From positions 62,001 through 126,000 of the forward strand of contig NZ_JAIVKX010000013.1 in NCBI RefSeq assembly GCF_020524285.1: 64,000 bases of DNA. The letters run 5' to 3'. A model generated the notes under the pieces. The model saw only the letters and a program-made list of their open reading frames with translations, made no database searches and was not told where the DNA came from. Of this stretch, positions 17,454-27,989 are shown in pieces (position 1 is the first letter of the stretch; each line of letters opens with the position of its first letter). Both the position numbers and the translations under genes were made by a program. Origin of the DNA: Alloyangia pacifica (GTDB lineage Bacteria; Pseudomonadota; Alphaproteobacteria; Rhodobacterales; Rhodobacteraceae).

Positions 17454-18482
17454 ATGGTGGAGCCTGACAGTGATCCTCTGGGCGGTGCAGATGGCCGCTA
17501 CGATCCCGAGCGGATCGCGCGCGAACTGGACTGGAACCTGCTCCGGACCTTCGTCGTGCTGGCCGAGGCCCGCTCGGTCACCGAAGCGGCCGAACGCCTG
17601 CGCCTGACCCAGCCCTCCGTGTCTACGGCCCTGAAAAGGCTCGAGGATCGTATCGGCCGCAAGTTGATCGAACGCGGGCCGGGTCGCTATGCGCTGACCG
17701 AGGCCGGCGAGTTGCTCTACCGCGAGGCGCTCGACATCAACGGCTCGATCCTGAGGCTGTCGACCCTGATGCGTGAAATGACCGACGAGGTGCGCGGCCA
17801 TGTGACCATCGCCGTGGCCAGCCATGTCGTCTGCCCGATCTTTGACCAGTTGCTCGCCGATTTCCACGCCGCGCACCCGGAGGCGAGCCTGTCGATCAAC
17901 GTGGTCTCCAGCGCCGACGCGCTGGCCGAGGTCTCGGCCAAGCGCGCCTCCTTCGCGATCTGCCTGGTGCGCACGCGCAGCCCGAAACTGGAATACCGGC
18001 GGCTCTATCGCGAGTTCTTCGGGCTCTTCTGCGGACCGCGCCATCCGCTCTTTGGCCGCACGGGGCTGACCAAGGCCGATCTCGCGGGGCGGGCCACCGT
18101 CAGCTTCGACACCGATCGCCTGCAGGACGTTCTGAAGCCGGTGACGCTGATGCGGGCGCAATCGCTGCTGGGAGAGAAGATCACCGGCACCTCGTCCAAC
18201 CTCGAGGAGGTGCGGCGGATGATCATTGCCGGGCTCGGCATCGGTCCGCTGCCGGTGCATGTGGCCGCACGCGACGTGGCCGACGGGCACCTCTGGCAGA
18301 CGCCGCCCTACGACGATCTTCCGGCCATCGACGTGCACGTGGTCTGGAATCCCCGGGCCGTGAAGAACCGGGCCGAGTCGATCCTTCTGGGCATGCTGAA
18401 CGACGTGATCGAAGCCACGCCGATCGCGGCGCGCACCTACACTGGCTCCGGACTTTCACAATCCGATCGGCGGCGGGGGTGA
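17454..18482 (+). CDS. LysR-family transcriptional regulator (342 aa)
   Basis: After an unusually long 26-residue head, the winged helix-turn-helix runs from about residue 27 to 85 (LDWNLLRTFVVLAEARSVTEAAERL, QPSVSTALKRLE). The periplasmic-binding-like effector domain follows. LysR proteins are typically 290-330 residues, so both the head and a C-terminal tail rich in Thr/Ser/Arg are a little long. It is divergent from the amine-utilisation operon. The natural inference is that it senses the imported substrate or a metabolite and activates the operon through the palindrome at 17423. Confidence 0.9.
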   Translation: MVEPDSDPLGGADGRYDPERIARELDWNLLRTFVVLAEARSVTEAAERLRLTQPSVSTALKRLEDRIGRKLIERGPGRYALTEAGELLYREALDINGSILRLSTLMREMTDEVRGHVTIAVASHVVCPIFDQLLADFHAAHPEASLSINVVSSADALAEVSAKRASFAICLVRTRSPKLEYRRLYREFFGLFCGPRHPLFGRTGLTKADLAGRATVSFDTDRLQDVLKPVTLMRAQSLLGEKITGTSSNLEEVRRMIIAGLGIGPLPVHVAARDVADGHLWQTPPYDDLPAIDVHVVWNPRAVKNRAESILLGMLNDVIEATPIAARTYTGSGLSQSDRRRG

Positions 18483-18813
18483 GCTAGGGGGCAGAGCTTG
18501 AGGGTTGTCCTGCCATCAGTCATTTTGACCGGCTCTCCATTTGCGGACGCACCTTCCCGCAATGCGCGTGGTGGTCTTCGCGGATCGCGCCCCGTCCGAC
18601 GGGTGACGCGTCCCAAGCTCCCAAGCCGCAATGCATCTCGTCTGTCAGGCAGGTCGGGCACAGGGCAGGAAGAAACCGCCGCGCAAGGCGCCGATGAGTC
18701 TCCCGCCCGGATCGTGTATGATGACTGCGCCAACGCGCGCGAGCCGGTTTGACCCGGATCAACGCGGCGTGCCAACCTACGCTGCAGGCTGTCAGGGTCG
18801 AGGAGGACCTCCA
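18483..18813. other. 331-base gap between LysR gene and ftsH-like gene
   Basis: No credible gene is seen on either strand. The only recognisable signals are the FNR-like box at 18749 and the GAGGAGG ribosome binding site at 18800-18806 before the ftsH-like start. Short ORFs here lack coding character. Confidence 0.6.
18749..18762. promoter_or_regulatory. FNR/FixK-type binding site
   Basis: TTGACCCGGATCAA is a perfect match to the TTGAY-N4-RTCAA consensus of the FNR/FixK/DNR family. It lies 51 bases before the start codon of the FtsH-like gene. Binding has not been shown. Confidence 0.6.
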
Positions 18814-20724
<1,911 letters not shown>

Positions 20725-21011
20725 GGGGGAGCGCCGGAGAGAAGCCGCGTTGCGCAAGATTTCGACGGCCCCTGCGTGTCACTGGTCCGCCACGAGCTGC
20801 CGCTGGGGTGGGTCGGGCGAAGGCCGTGGATAGGAAGACCGAAATCACGCGGCGGCTAGTCCTGCCAGCGTGGCCGAGCGCCTTTCGATGAAAGGGGGCT
20901 GGCGCCGCCGGGTTCACGTCGCCAAAGGTGCCGTTCGGGGCGCAGCGATCGCCCCGCCCGCGCCGCTGATTGGCGGCCCCGGCGCCAAGTCGAACGCCGT
21001 GTTGAACGCGG

Positions 21012-21542
21012 TCAGCCCTCCTCTCGAAAGGCCGCGTGGCAGGTGTTGCAGGTGGCCGCCACATGCCACGCGGCAGAGACCGATCCGCTGCCGCTCATCA
21101 TCCCGCCTCCGCGCATCATGCCCGGACCCATCTGGGCGTCCTCCCAGCGTTTCGGCAGTCTGCCCCTTGCCGGGGTGCTGGCCTGCGCCGCGAGCTCCCG
21201 CGACCATCCTTCCAGCATCTCGGCGAAATGGGCGAAGGTTCCGAAATCGCGCCAGATGTCGTCCGCCGCTTCGCTGGGCGCACCGCCCGATCCCGGCGGG
21301 AAGAGGTCGGTCAGATGCCGGCCCGCGCCCTGCGCGACCTCCTCTGCGGCATTGCGGACCGCCCGTGGGTCGTAAGACAGCTCGCCATGCATCATGGCGA
21401 AAACCCGGTCGATCAGCTCCTCGAAGCGCTCCATACGCTCCATCCGTTCCTTGACGACCCAGGTCGCGCTCTCGTGCGCCAGCGCGGCGAAGCCAACAGG
21501 CAGCGCAAAGGCCAGAGCTGCGGTAAAGGCGACGGTTTTCAT
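21012..21542 (-). CDS. cytochrome c' (176 aa)
   Basis: An exported protein with a signal peptide (about 1-22, ending ALA) and a C-terminal class I heme-binding CNTCH at 165-169, the layout of cytochrome c' four-helix-bundle proteins. These bind NO at a five-coordinate heme and protect against nitrosative stress. The body is longer than the usual mature length of about 130. An insertion around residues 138-150 is rich in Gly and Met (six Met within 12 residues). Upstream lies the phospholipase-D-like gene on the same strand, 72 bases away. The 287 bases between it and ftsH hold no gene I can support. Confidence 0.88.
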   Translation of the reverse strand: MKTVAFTAALAFALPVGFAALAHESATWVVKERMERMERFEELIDRVFAMMHGELSYDPRAVRNAAEEVAQGAGRHLTDLFPPGSGGAPSEAADDIWRDFGTFAHFAEMLEGWSRELAAQASTPARGRLPKRWEDAQMGPGMMRGGGMMSGSGSVSAAWHVAATCNTCHAAFREEG

Positions 21543-21614
21543 GGCAATCTCCTTCTCGTGGCAGGTGCAGAGCGGTAGGTGCGTGCTTCGGCTCCGGCAC
21601 GCCTCCTGTGGTGG

Positions 21615-23126
21615 TCAGAGCTGTCCCTCGATTGGCAGGAGCGCGGAAATTCCCGCCGTTGCCCTGCGCAGGACGGAGGCACCGGGATCGGCCGAGTAGA
21701 TCTCGGTCCTTCCTCCGTACGACCACGTCCAGCGCAATTCGCCCGCCTCGCTCTGCGACAGGCGGAAAGCGTATCTCTTCAGGTCCTCCTCGATGGCCGA
21801 CAGGAAGCCGCGGGCGGCGCCGCGGCCCTCGATGAACACCCCCATCTCGGAGTTGAGGTTGATCGAGCGCGGGTCGAAATTCAGCGACCCGACGAAGCTC
21901 GTGTCGTCGTCGATGATGATCAGCTTGGTGTGCATGGTGAGCTGCGTGCCCGAGCCGGGGGCGGTTTCGCCAAGCCGCTCGAGCACGTCCGCCCGCACCT
22001 CGTATAGCTCGACCCCGGCCTCCAGCAGCGCCTTGCGGTGCCGCAGGTAGCCGCCGTGCACGTAGGGGTGATTGTTGGCCGCCAGAGAGTTGGTGACGAT
22101 CCGCACCCGCACGCCGCGCTGCGCGAGCTCGGTGAAGAGGTCTGCGCCCCAGGCGCGGGGCACGAAATAGGGGCTGATCACCGTGACCTGCGTCTGTGCC
22201 GCTGCGAGGCGCTGCACCAGCGCGTCGGCGACGCGGCGCGCGCCCGGTCCCGGCGGCAGGCGCAGTTTCTGCGGCAGGTCCGAGACCGCCCGCGCGTGGC
22301 CCCATGTCGCCGGGACCGCGCCGCTGCGCAGTTCCTGCAGGTAGGTGGAGCCCATGGCGCGGCGGTAGATTCCGGCCGCGCCGGCCTGCGCCCGCACCTC
22401 GAGCCCCGCGCGCACCTCGGCCGGATCGACCTCCTCGCGCCAGAAGGCGCCGGCGGGCACGGACCAGCGATCGCTCCAGAAGGTCTCGAAGGCACGGATG
22501 AGGTCGGTCACCGCGGGCCCGGCCTTGAAGAGATCGAAATCGGCGAACTCTGTGGTCGTGTCGACCTGGTAGTATTCGTCGGCGATGTTGCGCCCGCCGA
22601 TCACCGCCACGCCGCGGTCCACGATGAAGGCCTTGTTGTGCATCCGCCGGTTCACCCGCCCGAAGTCGAGCAGGTAGTTCATCGCCTTGGGGCTCTGCCG
22701 CGAGAGCGGGTTGAACAGCCGCACCGAGATCCGCGGATGCGCCGCAAGATAGGCGATCTGGGCATCGCTCGCGGTGGTGAAGACGTCATCGACCAGCAAG
22801 CGCACGTTCACGCCCCGGTCCGCCGCCTCGATCAGCGCGAGCGAGATCAGCGCCGCGGCGCGGTCCGGCTTGATCAGGAAGGTCTGGATATCGATCTGGC
22901 TCTTGGCGGCGGCGATAAGCGACAGCCGGGCGCCGAGCGCGTCGTTTCCGGCCACCAGAGGGTAGAAGGCCGTCTGCCCGCCGCGCCCCGAGGAGGCCGC
23001 AGAGACCCGCGTCTCGATCGCGGAAGGCGCGGCGGGCTGCGCTTCAGGCAGGACCTCGCGCGGCGTTTCGAACGGAACATAGGTGCAGGCGCAGAGGAGT
23101 GATGAAAACAGGAGTCGGAAGAACAC
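21615..23126 (-). CDS. phospholipase D/cardiolipin synthase-like lipoprotein (about 503 aa)
   Basis: Two HKD motifs are seen: HNKAFIVDRGVAVIGGRN and HTKLIIIDDDTSFVGSLN, each with the downstream Gly-Gly/Ser and Asn residues of the PLD superfamily. It resembles ClsC/YmdC-type or periplasmic PLD proteins. A GTG at 23126 would give a short lipoprotein signal with lipobox SLLCAC. The open frame continues to an ATG at 23351, but the N-terminal extension is AT-rich and unlike coding sequence. I prefer the GTG start, with no clear ribosome binding site to prove it. It probably acts on phospholipids at the membrane. Confidence 0.82.
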   Translation of the reverse strand: MFFRLLFSSLLCACTYVPFETPREVLPEAQPAAPSAIETRVSAASSGRGGQTAFYPLVAGNDALGARLSLIAAAKSQIDIQTFLIKPDRAAALISLALIEAADRGVNVRLLVDDVFTTASDAQIAYLAAHPRISVRLFNPLSRQSPKAMNYLLDFGRVNRRMHNKAFIVDRGVAVIGGRNIADEYYQVDTTTEFADFDLFKAGPAVTDLIRAFETFWSDRWSVPAGAFWREEVDPAEVRAGLEVRAQAGAAGIYRRAMGSTYLQELRSGAVPATWGHARAVSDLPQKLRLPPGPGARRVADALVQRLAAAQTQVTVISPYFVPRAWGADLFTELAQRGVRVRIVTNSLAANNHPYVHGGYLRHRKALLEAGVELYEVRADVLERLGETAPGSGTQLTMHTKLIIIDDDTSFVGSLNFDPRSINLNSEMGVFIEGRGAARGFLSAIEEDLKRYAFRLSQSEAGELRWTWSYGGRTEIYSADPGASVLRRATAGISALLPIEGQL

Positions 23127-23697
23127 TCTGTGAGGGAGTAAATGTAGTAATGAACAACCATATAGAGAATTTTGCTCAATCACCGAGGGCCAAGATGCGC
23201 AAAATTGGAGGCGCAGTCGCGATGACGCAATTCTTGCGGGTTCTGTAAATCGCGAGCGCATGCCCATAGGTTCCTTGGCATAGCATTGAAAGACCGAAAA
23301 CTTTTCAAAAACGTATATTGAAGAACAATCTTCCCGCGGCGGCGGAGACAAAGCATCGAGAGATCATTGATCCAGATCAGTGTTTTATCATAGATTTTCC
23401 TGCATGTATGCAGAACTCAGCCGCAACTGTACGGGAGGACTGCGCGGCATCTCTTTGATTTAGCGCATCTTGATTGCTGTCGGCCCGGGGTCTGAACACG
23501 CCCGCGGCTGGCGTTCCGATTATGCCCGCTCGACCGAAATGCGGGCGGTGATTTTTGAAGCCTCGAAAGCCTGATCTCCGCAAATTCGGCGGACCAAGAA
23601 CGAGTGACCTTTTTCCCTTCATTTCGTCGTGGAAGCGGCCGGGTGTTTCCAGATGCTCGCGACCCTGGCTTGCGAATTCAATGGAAGGACGAAAGAG
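23127..23697. other. 571-base AT-richer intergenic region
   Basis: This divergent region between the PLD-like gene and the DUF1254 gene is visibly richer in A+T than the rest of the window, especially 23127-23420. It holds the FNR-like site at 23367. The remainder resembles promoters and leader sequence. I see no gene, although the PLD frame stays open to 23351. Confidence 0.55.
23367..23380. promoter_or_regulatory. FNR/FixK-like site with one mismatch
   Basis: TTGATCCAGATCAG differs in the last base from TTGAT-N4-ATCAA. It lies in the AT-rich divergent promoter region between the PLD-like and DUF1254 genes. This is the second such site within 5 kb. Confidence 0.5.
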
Positions 23698-24756
23698 ATG
23701 AAACTCAAAGCATTCTTCGGCGCGGTCGCGGCTTCGGCCCTGCTGGCCAGCGCCGGCGCCGGTCTCGCGCAATCGAAACCCGGCGCCCTGCGCGAGGTCC
23801 TCGAGGGCAGGACGGTCAAGATCGACACGTCGAACTTCATCCGGGCCGCGACCAACATCGAGTTCGAGAAATACCTCGCCCTGTCTGGTGGCGTGAACAC
23901 GCTGCTGCACATCAGGGAGGTCACCTCGATCGAGCAGCAGCCGACGATCCGGATGAACCGCGACACGATCTACAGCATGGCGCTGGTCGACATCTCCGAA
24001 GGGGCCACCCTGACCCTGCCCGATGCGGGCACGCGCTACGTCTCGGCGATGGTGGTCAACCAGGATCACTACATCAACAAGGTGTTTCTCGGCGGCGGGA
24101 GCCATACGCTCGACCTCGCCACCTTCGACACGCCCTTCGTGGTGATCGTGATCCGCACGCTGGTGGACGCCTCCGACCCCGATGACCTTGCCGCCGCCCA
24201 TGCCGTGCAGGACGCGATGACGCTCGAGGCCGGCTCCGCGACACCCTTCATCGTGCCGAACTACGACATGGAAAACTTCGAGGAGGTCAAGCAGGCGGCG
24301 CTGGCGCTGTCACGCTTCACCCCCGACAGCGCCGACACCTTCGGTGCCAAGGGAGACGTGGCACCGCTGCGGCATTTCCTCGGCACCGCCTTCGGCTGGG
24401 GCGGGCTGCCCGAGGAAGAGGCATTCTACCTCAACGTCGAGCCGGGCCTGCCGGTCGACAGCTACAAGATCGAGGTGCCGGCGGATGTGCCCGTCGACGA
24501 GTTCTGGTCGGTCAGCCTCTACAACGCCAGCGGCTTCTACGAGAAGAACGCCCAAGGCGCCTACAATATCAACTCGGTCTCCGGCACGCGCAACGCCGAC
24601 GAGAGCATGACCGTGCATTTCGGCGGCTGCGAGGACGAGAGCCGGGTGAACTGCCTGCCGATCATGGAGGGCTGGAACTATTCGGTGCGGCTCTACCGCC
24701 CGCGCCCCGAGATCCTCGACGGCAGTTGGCAGTTCCCCGGCGTCGAACCGGGCTGA
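23698..24756 (+). CDS. periplasmic DUF1254/DUF1214 protein (352 aa)
   Basis: A Sec signal (MKLKAFFGAVAASALLASAG, then AGLAQ) leads to a protein with the DUF1254 signature MNRDTIYSMALVDIS near residue 80 and the C-terminal DUF1214 block (YNASGFY, then NSVSGTRNADESMTVHFGG). Family members are periplasmic proteins of unknown function found widely in marine bacteria. The start at 23698 is chosen because it begins the signal peptide; the frame is open further upstream. It leads a run of four plus-strand envelope genes. Confidence 0.88.
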   Translation: MKLKAFFGAVAASALLASAGAGLAQSKPGALREVLEGRTVKIDTSNFIRAATNIEFEKYLALSGGVNTLLHIREVTSIEQQPTIRMNRDTIYSMALVDISEGATLTLPDAGTRYVSAMVVNQDHYINKVFLGGGSHTLDLATFDTPFVVIVIRTLVDASDPDDLAAAHAVQDAMTLEAGSATPFIVPNYDMENFEEVKQAALALSRFTPDSADTFGAKGDVAPLRHFLGTAFGWGGLPEEEAFYLNVEPGLPVDSYKIEVPADVPVDEFWSVSLYNASGFYEKNAQGAYNINSVSGTRNADESMTVHFGGCEDESRVNCLPIMEGWNYSVRLYRPRPEILDGSWQFPGVEPG

Positions 24757-24823
24757 GGCAGGGGCGCTGCCGCCTTGAGGGAATCCCATTTGGACCGGGC
24801 CGAGGCCCGGAAGGAGGTGCAAG

Positions 24824-25579
24824 ATGAGACGCTTCAGACCCTGCATGACCGCGATCGGCCTTGCGCTCGCCGCCGTCGCCGCCACCGGAGCGCCCGCCGC
24901 GGCGCAGGACTGGGAGTTCCGGATCACCCCCTACGTCTGGATGGCCGGGCTCGAGGGCGATCTCGGCACGATCCCGGGCTTTCCCGCACAGTCCGTCGAC
25001 CTGTCGTTCGGCGATATCTGGGACGATCTCGAGTACGGGCTGTTTCTCTCGGGCACCGCGCGCAACGGCCCATGGGTGATTTACTTCGACGGTTCCGTCG
25101 TGCAGACGGACTCGACCGAGAAGATCGGTGGCCCGAACGTCGACAAGGTGAACATCAAGAGCGAAACCTCGACCCTGACGCTGGCCTTCGGCGGCACCGT
25201 CTCGCAGTCCTACACCCACAATCTCGATCTCTACGGGGGCTTCCGCTACTGGAACCTCGAGAACGACTACAGCGTCTACACGCCCAGCGGCCGCATCAAG
25301 CGGGAAACGGACGTCGACTGGACGGATCCGATTGTCGGCATGGCCGGGCGCTATGTGCTGAGCGACCGCTGGCAGGCCTTCGGCGCCGCCGACATCGGCG
25401 GCTTCGGCGTGGGGTCGGATTTCGAGTGGTCGCTGATGGCCGGGGTCAGCTACGCCTTTGCCGAGAATTTCTCGATGGCCTTCGGCTGGCGAGTTCTCGA
25501 TGTCGACTATGACGACGACGGCGTCGTCTATGACACCACCCAGTCCGGTCCGATCCTCGGCGTGACCTTCAGGTTCTGA
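24824..25579 (+). CDS. predicted outer-membrane beta-barrel protein (251 aa)
   Basis: A signal peptide (MRRFRPCMTAIGLALAAVAA, cleaved after AAA near residue 28) is followed by alternating polar/aromatic strands. Recognisable strand-like stretches include WEFRITPYVWMAGLEG, FRYWNLEND and YAFAENFSMAFGWR. The last residue is Phe (GVTFRF), the outer-membrane insertion signal. I would place it with OmpW/porin-like small barrels but cannot name a family. It follows the DUF1254 gene with a good GGAGG site and is followed by a terminator-like hairpin at 25591. Confidence 0.8.
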   Translation: MRRFRPCMTAIGLALAAVAATGAPAAAQDWEFRITPYVWMAGLEGDLGTIPGFPAQSVDLSFGDIWDDLEYGLFLSGTARNGPWVIYFDGSVVQTDSTEKIGGPNVDKVNIKSETSTLTLAFGGTVSQSYTHNLDLYGGFRYWNLENDYSVYTPSGRIKRETDVDWTDPIVGMAGRYVLSDRWQAFGAADIGGFGVGSDFEWSLMAGVSYAFAENFSMAFGWRVLDVDYDDDGVVYDTTQSGPILGVTFRF

Positions 25580-25590
25580 CATCCACTGCG

Positions 25591-25615
25591 GCCCCGGGCG
25601 ATGGTCGTCCGGGGC
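25591..25615 (+). terminator. hairpin after the outer-membrane barrel gene
   Basis: GCCCCGGGCGA pairs with TCGTCCGGGGC over 11 bp including one G-U pair, with a TGG loop. No T run follows, so it could be a Rho-independent-like or mRNA-stabilising hairpin. Confidence 0.55.
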
Positions 25616-25637
25616 TGATCACTCAAGGGAGGATGGT

Positions 25638-25913
25638 ATGCGGTATCTCTTACTCACCGGCGCATTGATCGCAGGCGCGCTCACCGGGGCCTGCACCGAC
25701 AATCAGGGCATCAACGCGGCGACCGGCGGGCTCGCCGGCGCGGCCATCGCGCATGAGGTCAGCGGCGGCAACAAGACCGCGGCGGCGCTCGGCGGCGCGG
25801 CCATCGGCACGGCCATCGGCGGCAGCGTGCCCACCAGTTCCAGCGGCACCAAGCTCTGCAACTACTACAACCCGCAGACCGGCGCCTCCTACAAGGCGGA
25901 GTGCCCGAGATAA
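25638..25913 (+). CDS. small glycine-zipper lipoprotein (91 aa)
   Basis: A lipoprotein signal ends in the lipobox TGAC (Cys19). The mature part has two Gly/Ala-rich segments (AATGGLAGAAIAHE and AALGGAAIGTAIGG) of the glycine-zipper type, suited to membrane insertion or oligomer formation. A short Cys-containing tail (LCNYYNPQTGASYKAECPR) could form a disulfide. Similar proteins in roseobacters are unnamed envelope components. Confidence 0.78.
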   Translation: MRYLLLTGALIAGALTGACTDNQGINAATGGLAGAAIAHEVSGGNKTAAALGGAAIGTAIGGSVPTSSSGTKLCNYYNPQTGASYKAECPR

Positions 25914-26056
25914 CGGGCGACGTGCAGACCTACTGACCTGCTTCGCGCAGGGCGCCCCACGCGGCGCCCCCTCCCTCTCGGCGCGGTGACATTCGCATCA
26001 GGCCGACCGACGTGCGCGACACGCCGGGCGGTGCTCGGCAACCGAAAGGGAGAGAC

Positions 26057-27979
26057 ATGAAACCCGCATCACTCTGGAGCACGCTGCTGCTGACGGCCAT
26101 TCCGGTCGCCGCCTCGGCGCAATTCATCCCTTCCGAGGACTCCCTCAGCGGGCTCTACCACGGCAAGACCTACTCGCCCTACGCGCAGCGCGCCTTCCCC
26201 AGCCGGGTCTTCTGGGGCGACACGCACCTGCACACGGCGCTGTCGGTCGACGCCGGGCTGTTCGGCAACACGCTGGGGCTCGAGCCCGCCTACCGTTTCA
26301 CCCGCGGCGAGGAGGTCACCTCGGCCACCGGCCTGCCGGTGAAGATGGGGCGTCCGCTCGACTGGGTGGTGATCGCCGACCATTCCGACATGATGGGCTT
26401 TTCCATCGATCTCTCCGCCGGTGCGCCCAACATCCTCAGCGTGCCGGAGGGCAAGGCGTGGTACGACGGCCTGCAGGCCGGTGGACAGGAGGCCGCCGAT
26501 GCGGCGCTCGACCTGATCACAACCTTCGCGCAGGCGAGGCTTCCCGAGCAGTTCCTCGAGGATTACGCGCCGGGGTCGAAGGTCTACAACACCGTCTGGG
26601 GCGACGTCATCGAGGCCGCTGAGCGGTTCAACGATCCGGGCAATTTCACCGCCTTCATCGGCTACGAGTGGACATCGCTCGACAAGGGCAACAACCTGCA
26701 TCGCAACGTGATCTTCCGCGATGGCGGCGACAAGGCTTCGCAGGTCGTGCCGATGGTCACCCAGCCGCCCTACGGCAGCACCGACCCGCTCGACCTCTAC
26801 CAGTATCTCGAGGACTACGAGGCCAAGACCGGCGGCTCGGTGCTGGCGATCGCGCACAATGGCAACTTGTCGAACGGCATCATGTTCCCCTTCGATCAGC
26901 AATTCACCGGCAAGCCGATCGACGAGGACTATGTCCAGAAGCGCGCCAAGTGGGAGCCGCTCTATGAGGCCACCCAGATCAAGGGCGACGGCGAGGCGCA
27001 CCCGCTGCTCAGCCCCGACGACAAGTTCGCCGACTACGAGACATGGGACGTCGGCAACCTCGACCTGACCGAGGCCAAGACTGACGACATGCTGAAGTAC
27101 GAGTACGCCCGCGAGGCCCTTAAGATGGGGCTGCAACTCGAGGACAAGCTCGGAACCAACCCCTACAAGTTCGGCATGGTCGGTTCGACCGACTCCCACA
27201 CCTCGCTGCCCGCCATCGAGGAGGAGAACTTCTTCGGCAAGGCGGCCTCGGCCGAGCCTTCGCCGACACGGATGGAGCACCCCTTCGCCAAGTCCGACAA
27301 GGGCGCCTTCGAGGGCTACCAGCTCGTCGCGTCGGGCCTTGCCGCCGTCTGGGCGAAGGAAAACACCCGCGCAGCGCTCTTCGACGCGATGGAGCGCAAG
27401 GAGGTCTATGCCACCACCGGGCCGCGCATGATGGTGCGCTTCTTCGGCGGCTGGGACTATACCGACGACGACCTGCGCTCGCGCCAGCCGGCCTTCATCG
27501 GCTACGAGAAGGGTGTGCCCATGGGCGGCGATCTGACCGCGGCGCCCGAGGGGGCCGCCGCCCCGAGCTTCATGGTCTACGCGCTGCGCGATCCGGTTGG
27601 CGCGAACCTCGACCGCATCCAGATCGTCAAGGGCTGGATGGACATGCAGGGCGAGACCCAAGAGAAGGTCTTCGACGTGGCCTGGTCGGAGGGCCGCGAG
27701 ATGGACGCCGACGGCATGCTGCCCGATGTCGGCAACACCGTCGATATCGCCGCGGCCACCTGGTACAACACCATCGGTGCCTCGGAGCTGGCGACGGTCT
27801 GGACCGATCCGGAGTTCGATCCGGCGCAGAAGGCCTTCTATTACGCGCGGGTGCTGGAGATTCCGACGCCGCGCTGGGTGGTCTACGACGCGCAGCGCTT
27901 CGGAGTGGAGATCCCCGAGGCCGCCGAGACCATCGGCCAGGAGCGCGCCTATACCTCGCCTATCTGGTACACACCGTGA
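26057..27979 (+). CDS. DUF3604 periplasmic protein, PHP-like metalloenzyme fold (640 aa)
   Basis: After a signal peptide (about 1-20, cut after ASA), the sequence has [14 protein letters not shown] (residues about 54-67), [12 protein letters not shown], and [10 protein letters not shown]. This is the ordered His/Asp pattern of PHP/DUF3604 proteins, which probably bind divalent metals. Length of about 640 is normal for DUF3604. The family is common in marine bacteria and no enzyme activity is established. It closes the run of plus-strand envelope genes and converges on the two-module lipoprotein. Confidence 0.88.
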   Translation: MKPASLWSTLLLTAIPVAASAQFIPSEDSLSGLYHGKTYSPYAQRAFPSRVFWGDTHLHTALSVDAGLFGNTLGLEPAYRFTRGEEVTSATGLPVKMGRPLDWVVIADHSDMMGFSIDLSAGAPNILSVPEGKAWYDGLQAGGQEAADAALDLITTFAQARLPEQFLEDYAPGSKVYNTVWGDVIEAAERFNDPGNFTAFIGYEWTSLDKGNNLHRNVIFRDGGDKASQVVPMVTQPPYGSTDPLDLYQYLEDYEAKTGGSVLAIAHNGNLSNGIMFPFDQQFTGKPIDEDYVQKRAKWEPLYEATQIKGDGEAHPLLSPDDKFADYETWDVGNLDLTEAKTDDMLKYEYAREALKMGLQLEDKLGTNPYKFGMVGSTDSHTSLPAIEEENFFGKAASAEPSPTRMEHPFAKSDKGAFEGYQLVASGLAAVWAKENTRAALFDAMERKEVYATTGPRMMVRFFGGWDYTDDDLRSRQPAFIGYEKGVPMGGDLTAAPEGAAAPSFMVYALRDPVGANLDRIQIVKGWMDMQGETQEKVFDVAWSEGREMDADGMLPDVGNTVDIAAATWYNTIGASELATVWTDPEFDPAQKAFYYARVLEIPTPRWVVYDAQRFGVEIPEAAETIGQERAYTSPIWYTP

Positions 27980-27989
27980 TCTGAGCCGA

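Noticed and set aside
23127-23351. N-terminal extension of the PLD-like protein to an ATG at 23351
   Set aside because: The extension is AT-rich, lacks signal-peptide or domain features, and places an internal lipobox 90 residues in. The GTG at 23126 fits better.
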